From CAIQPV01 sp963719855 (GTDB lineage Bacteria > Pseudomonadota > Gammaproteobacteria > Burkholderiales > Gallionellaceae), in the NCBI GenBank assembly GCA_963719855.1, contig CAVRDK010000004.1:1178001-1242000 (forward strand): a stretch of DNA of 64,000 bases, given 5' to 3'. The translations under genes and the position numbers were made by a program. The notes below the pieces were generated by a model, which saw nothing but the letters and a program-made list of their open reading frames with translations, was not told the origin of the DNA and searched no databases. Shown here piece after piece: positions 63,017-64,000 of this stretch (positions are counted from its first letter, which is position 1; each line of letters begins with the position of its first letter).

Positions 63017-63228
63017 CCTTCTCCCTTGCAGGGGGAAGGTTAGGATGGGGGTAGAATAGTGACGAATCCGAGTTTCACCCCCCTCTCTAACCCTCGGATG
63101 AACTAACTGATGGAACTACTAGCTAATTCACTAAGCCCCAAAGTGCGGGGCAAGTGGCTGGTTATAGCCATCTGACTAAGCCGCAAAAAACGCAGCAAGT
63201 CATTGGTTACCCCTGCAAGGGGGAAGGG
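63017..63228. repeat. Palindromic repeat interrupted by two hairpin modules
   Basis: The outer repeat (CCCTTGCAGGGGGAAGG... to CCCCCCTCTCTAACCCTC, resuming with CCCCTGCAAGGGGGAAGG at 63210) belongs to the C-rich/G-rich family. Between them, 63096-63210 holds two tandem hairpin modules on the minus strand, with stems GCCCC/GGGGC and GCTGC/GCGGC. This is nested insertion. The left junction resembles the CRISPR repeat. Confidence 0.75.
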
Positions 63229-63276
63229 ATGACGGTGCTAACGGATAATTCGGAATAATTTATGGAGTCGGAGTAC

Positions 63277-64000
63277 ATGGAAAAAGTTTTGCGGGTGCTG
63301 ATGCTGGAAGACACACCCACCGATGCCGAGTTGATGGAGTATGAGTTGCGCATGGCCGGTATCGTCTTTATCTCGAAGCGCGTGGATACACGGGAAGCGT
63401 TTATTCAGGCACTCGAAGATTTTCGGCCCGATATAATCCTTTCGGACTACAAGCTGCCAAACTTCGACGGTCTGGACGCACTGGAGATCGTGCGGCGCGA
63501 CCATCCGGATATGCCGGTGATCATGGTCACCGGCGCGTTCACCGACATTGATGCCTCAGATTTGCTCGCGGCAGGCGCCAATGACTATATTCTGAAAGAC
63601 CGGTTGGCGCGGCTGGCGCCCGCCGTCCAGCGCGCGCTGGCGGCAGAGCAGGTTGTCCGCGCGCGCAAGGCGGCGGAGAAGGCGTTGCGCGAGAGCGAAG
63701 AGAAGTTCCGCTCTCTGGTGGAAAGTTCCAGCGACTGGATATGGGAGGTCAATGAGCAATCTGTTTACACCTATGCCAGCCCCCAAGTGTATGACCTGCT
63801 GGGCTATACCGCCGAAGAGATCATCGGCAAGACTCCATTTGATCTGATGTCGCCGAACGAGGCTGCGCGCGTCAAGGCTATTTTCAATGCTATGGCGGCG
63901 GGGGGCAAGCCACTGCCAATCCGGTTTCTGGAAAACGCCAATCTGCACAAGAATGGAAGCACGATTTTTCTGGAAACCAGCGGCAATCCATTTTTTGACA
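63277..64000 (+). CDS. Response regulator with PAS domain (cut by window end)
   Basis: At least 241 residues, open at the right edge. I chose the ATG at 63277 (EKVLRVLMLEDTPTDAELME), with GGAG upstream; ATG 63262 is an alternative. A receiver domain with Asp in DIILSDYKLPNFDG and Lys in YILKDR is followed by a PAS domain (FRSLVESSSDWIWEVNEQSV, key residues). It is closely similar in layout to the REC-PAS-GGDEF protein at 53442, so GGDEF or kinase output may follow outside the window. Confidence 0.88.
   Translation, partial: MEKVLRVLMLEDTPTDAELMEYELRMAGIVFISKRVDTREAFIQALEDFRPDIILSDYKLPNFDGLDALEIVRRDHPDMPVIMVTGAFTDIDASDLLAAGANDYILKDRLARLAPAVQRALAAEQVVRARKAAEKALRESEEKFRSLVESSSDWIWEVNEQSVYTYASPQVYDLLGYTAEEIIGKTPFDLMSPNEAARVKAIFNAMAAGGKPLPIRFLENANLHKNGSTIFLETSGNPFFD

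Overview
This window looks like a chromosome segment from a betaproteobacterium. Gene content points to the Nitrosomonadales/Gallionellaceae neighbourhood, by inference only: a Neisseria-like type II-C CRISPR system, a c-type nitric oxide reductase, heme d1 genes, a heavy-metal RND pump and many PAS/GGDEF sensors. I found no rRNA, tRNA, transposase or phage gene.

Layout. 1-5.4 kb: a complete type II-C CRISPR-Cas locus (array running off the left edge, then cas2, cas1 and cas9 on the minus strand, and a tracrRNA that starts inside the 5' end of cas9 on the plus strand). 5.8-8.9 kb: a minus-strand group (chrA, a predicted outer-membrane barrel, a YVTN beta-propeller) in which two of the three genes are frameshifted. 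9.1-17.4 kb: a two-component system divergent from a three-gene CusCBA/CzcCBA-type efflux operon. 17.6-21.5 kb: ispD-ispF-tsaB-rimI-udg and a diguanylate cyclase. 21.9-34.7 kb: a nitric-oxide region with norCB, norE and a COX4-like subunit, two related polytopic membrane proteins, DUF2249 and hemerythrin genes, a DNR-type regulator and nirJ-nirN. TTGA-N6-TCAA boxes lie in front of norC, the hemerythrin gene and (one mismatch) nirJ, and the regulator has the FNR-type E..SR recognition helix, so I infer one NO-responsive regulon. An MCP sits inside this region. 35-41 kb: rpmB-rpmG, an Hpt/HD-GYP protein, radC, a TPR protein and uvrB. 41.8-43.4 kb: a sigma factor containing little more than region 2, a Crp-like regulator and a small protein. 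44-47.7 kb: a Mla/MCE-type lipid transport operon. 47.9-53 kb: recJ, an OmpA-like protein, a cyclic-nucleotide-binding-domain protein, an AI-2E-type permease and a small secreted protein. 53.4-64 kb: a signalling island of PAS/GGDEF/histidine-kinase proteins and response regulators, cut by the right edge.

The most striking unexplained feature is a family of short hairpin modules (about 65 bp) at five loci. The stem sequence differs between copies while pairing is kept. Copies lie between genes, inside MITE-like elements with terminal inverted repeats and 4-bp target duplications, nested inside other palindromic repeats and, in frame, inside recJ. Two other repeat families also sit in frame inside recJ and the uracil-DNA glycosylase gene. 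The mini-sigma promoter region carries two operator-like sequences, each found again upstream of another gene about 10 kb away. Three genes (YVTN protein, chrA, nirJ) are broken by single frameshifts that could be real or sequencing errors.
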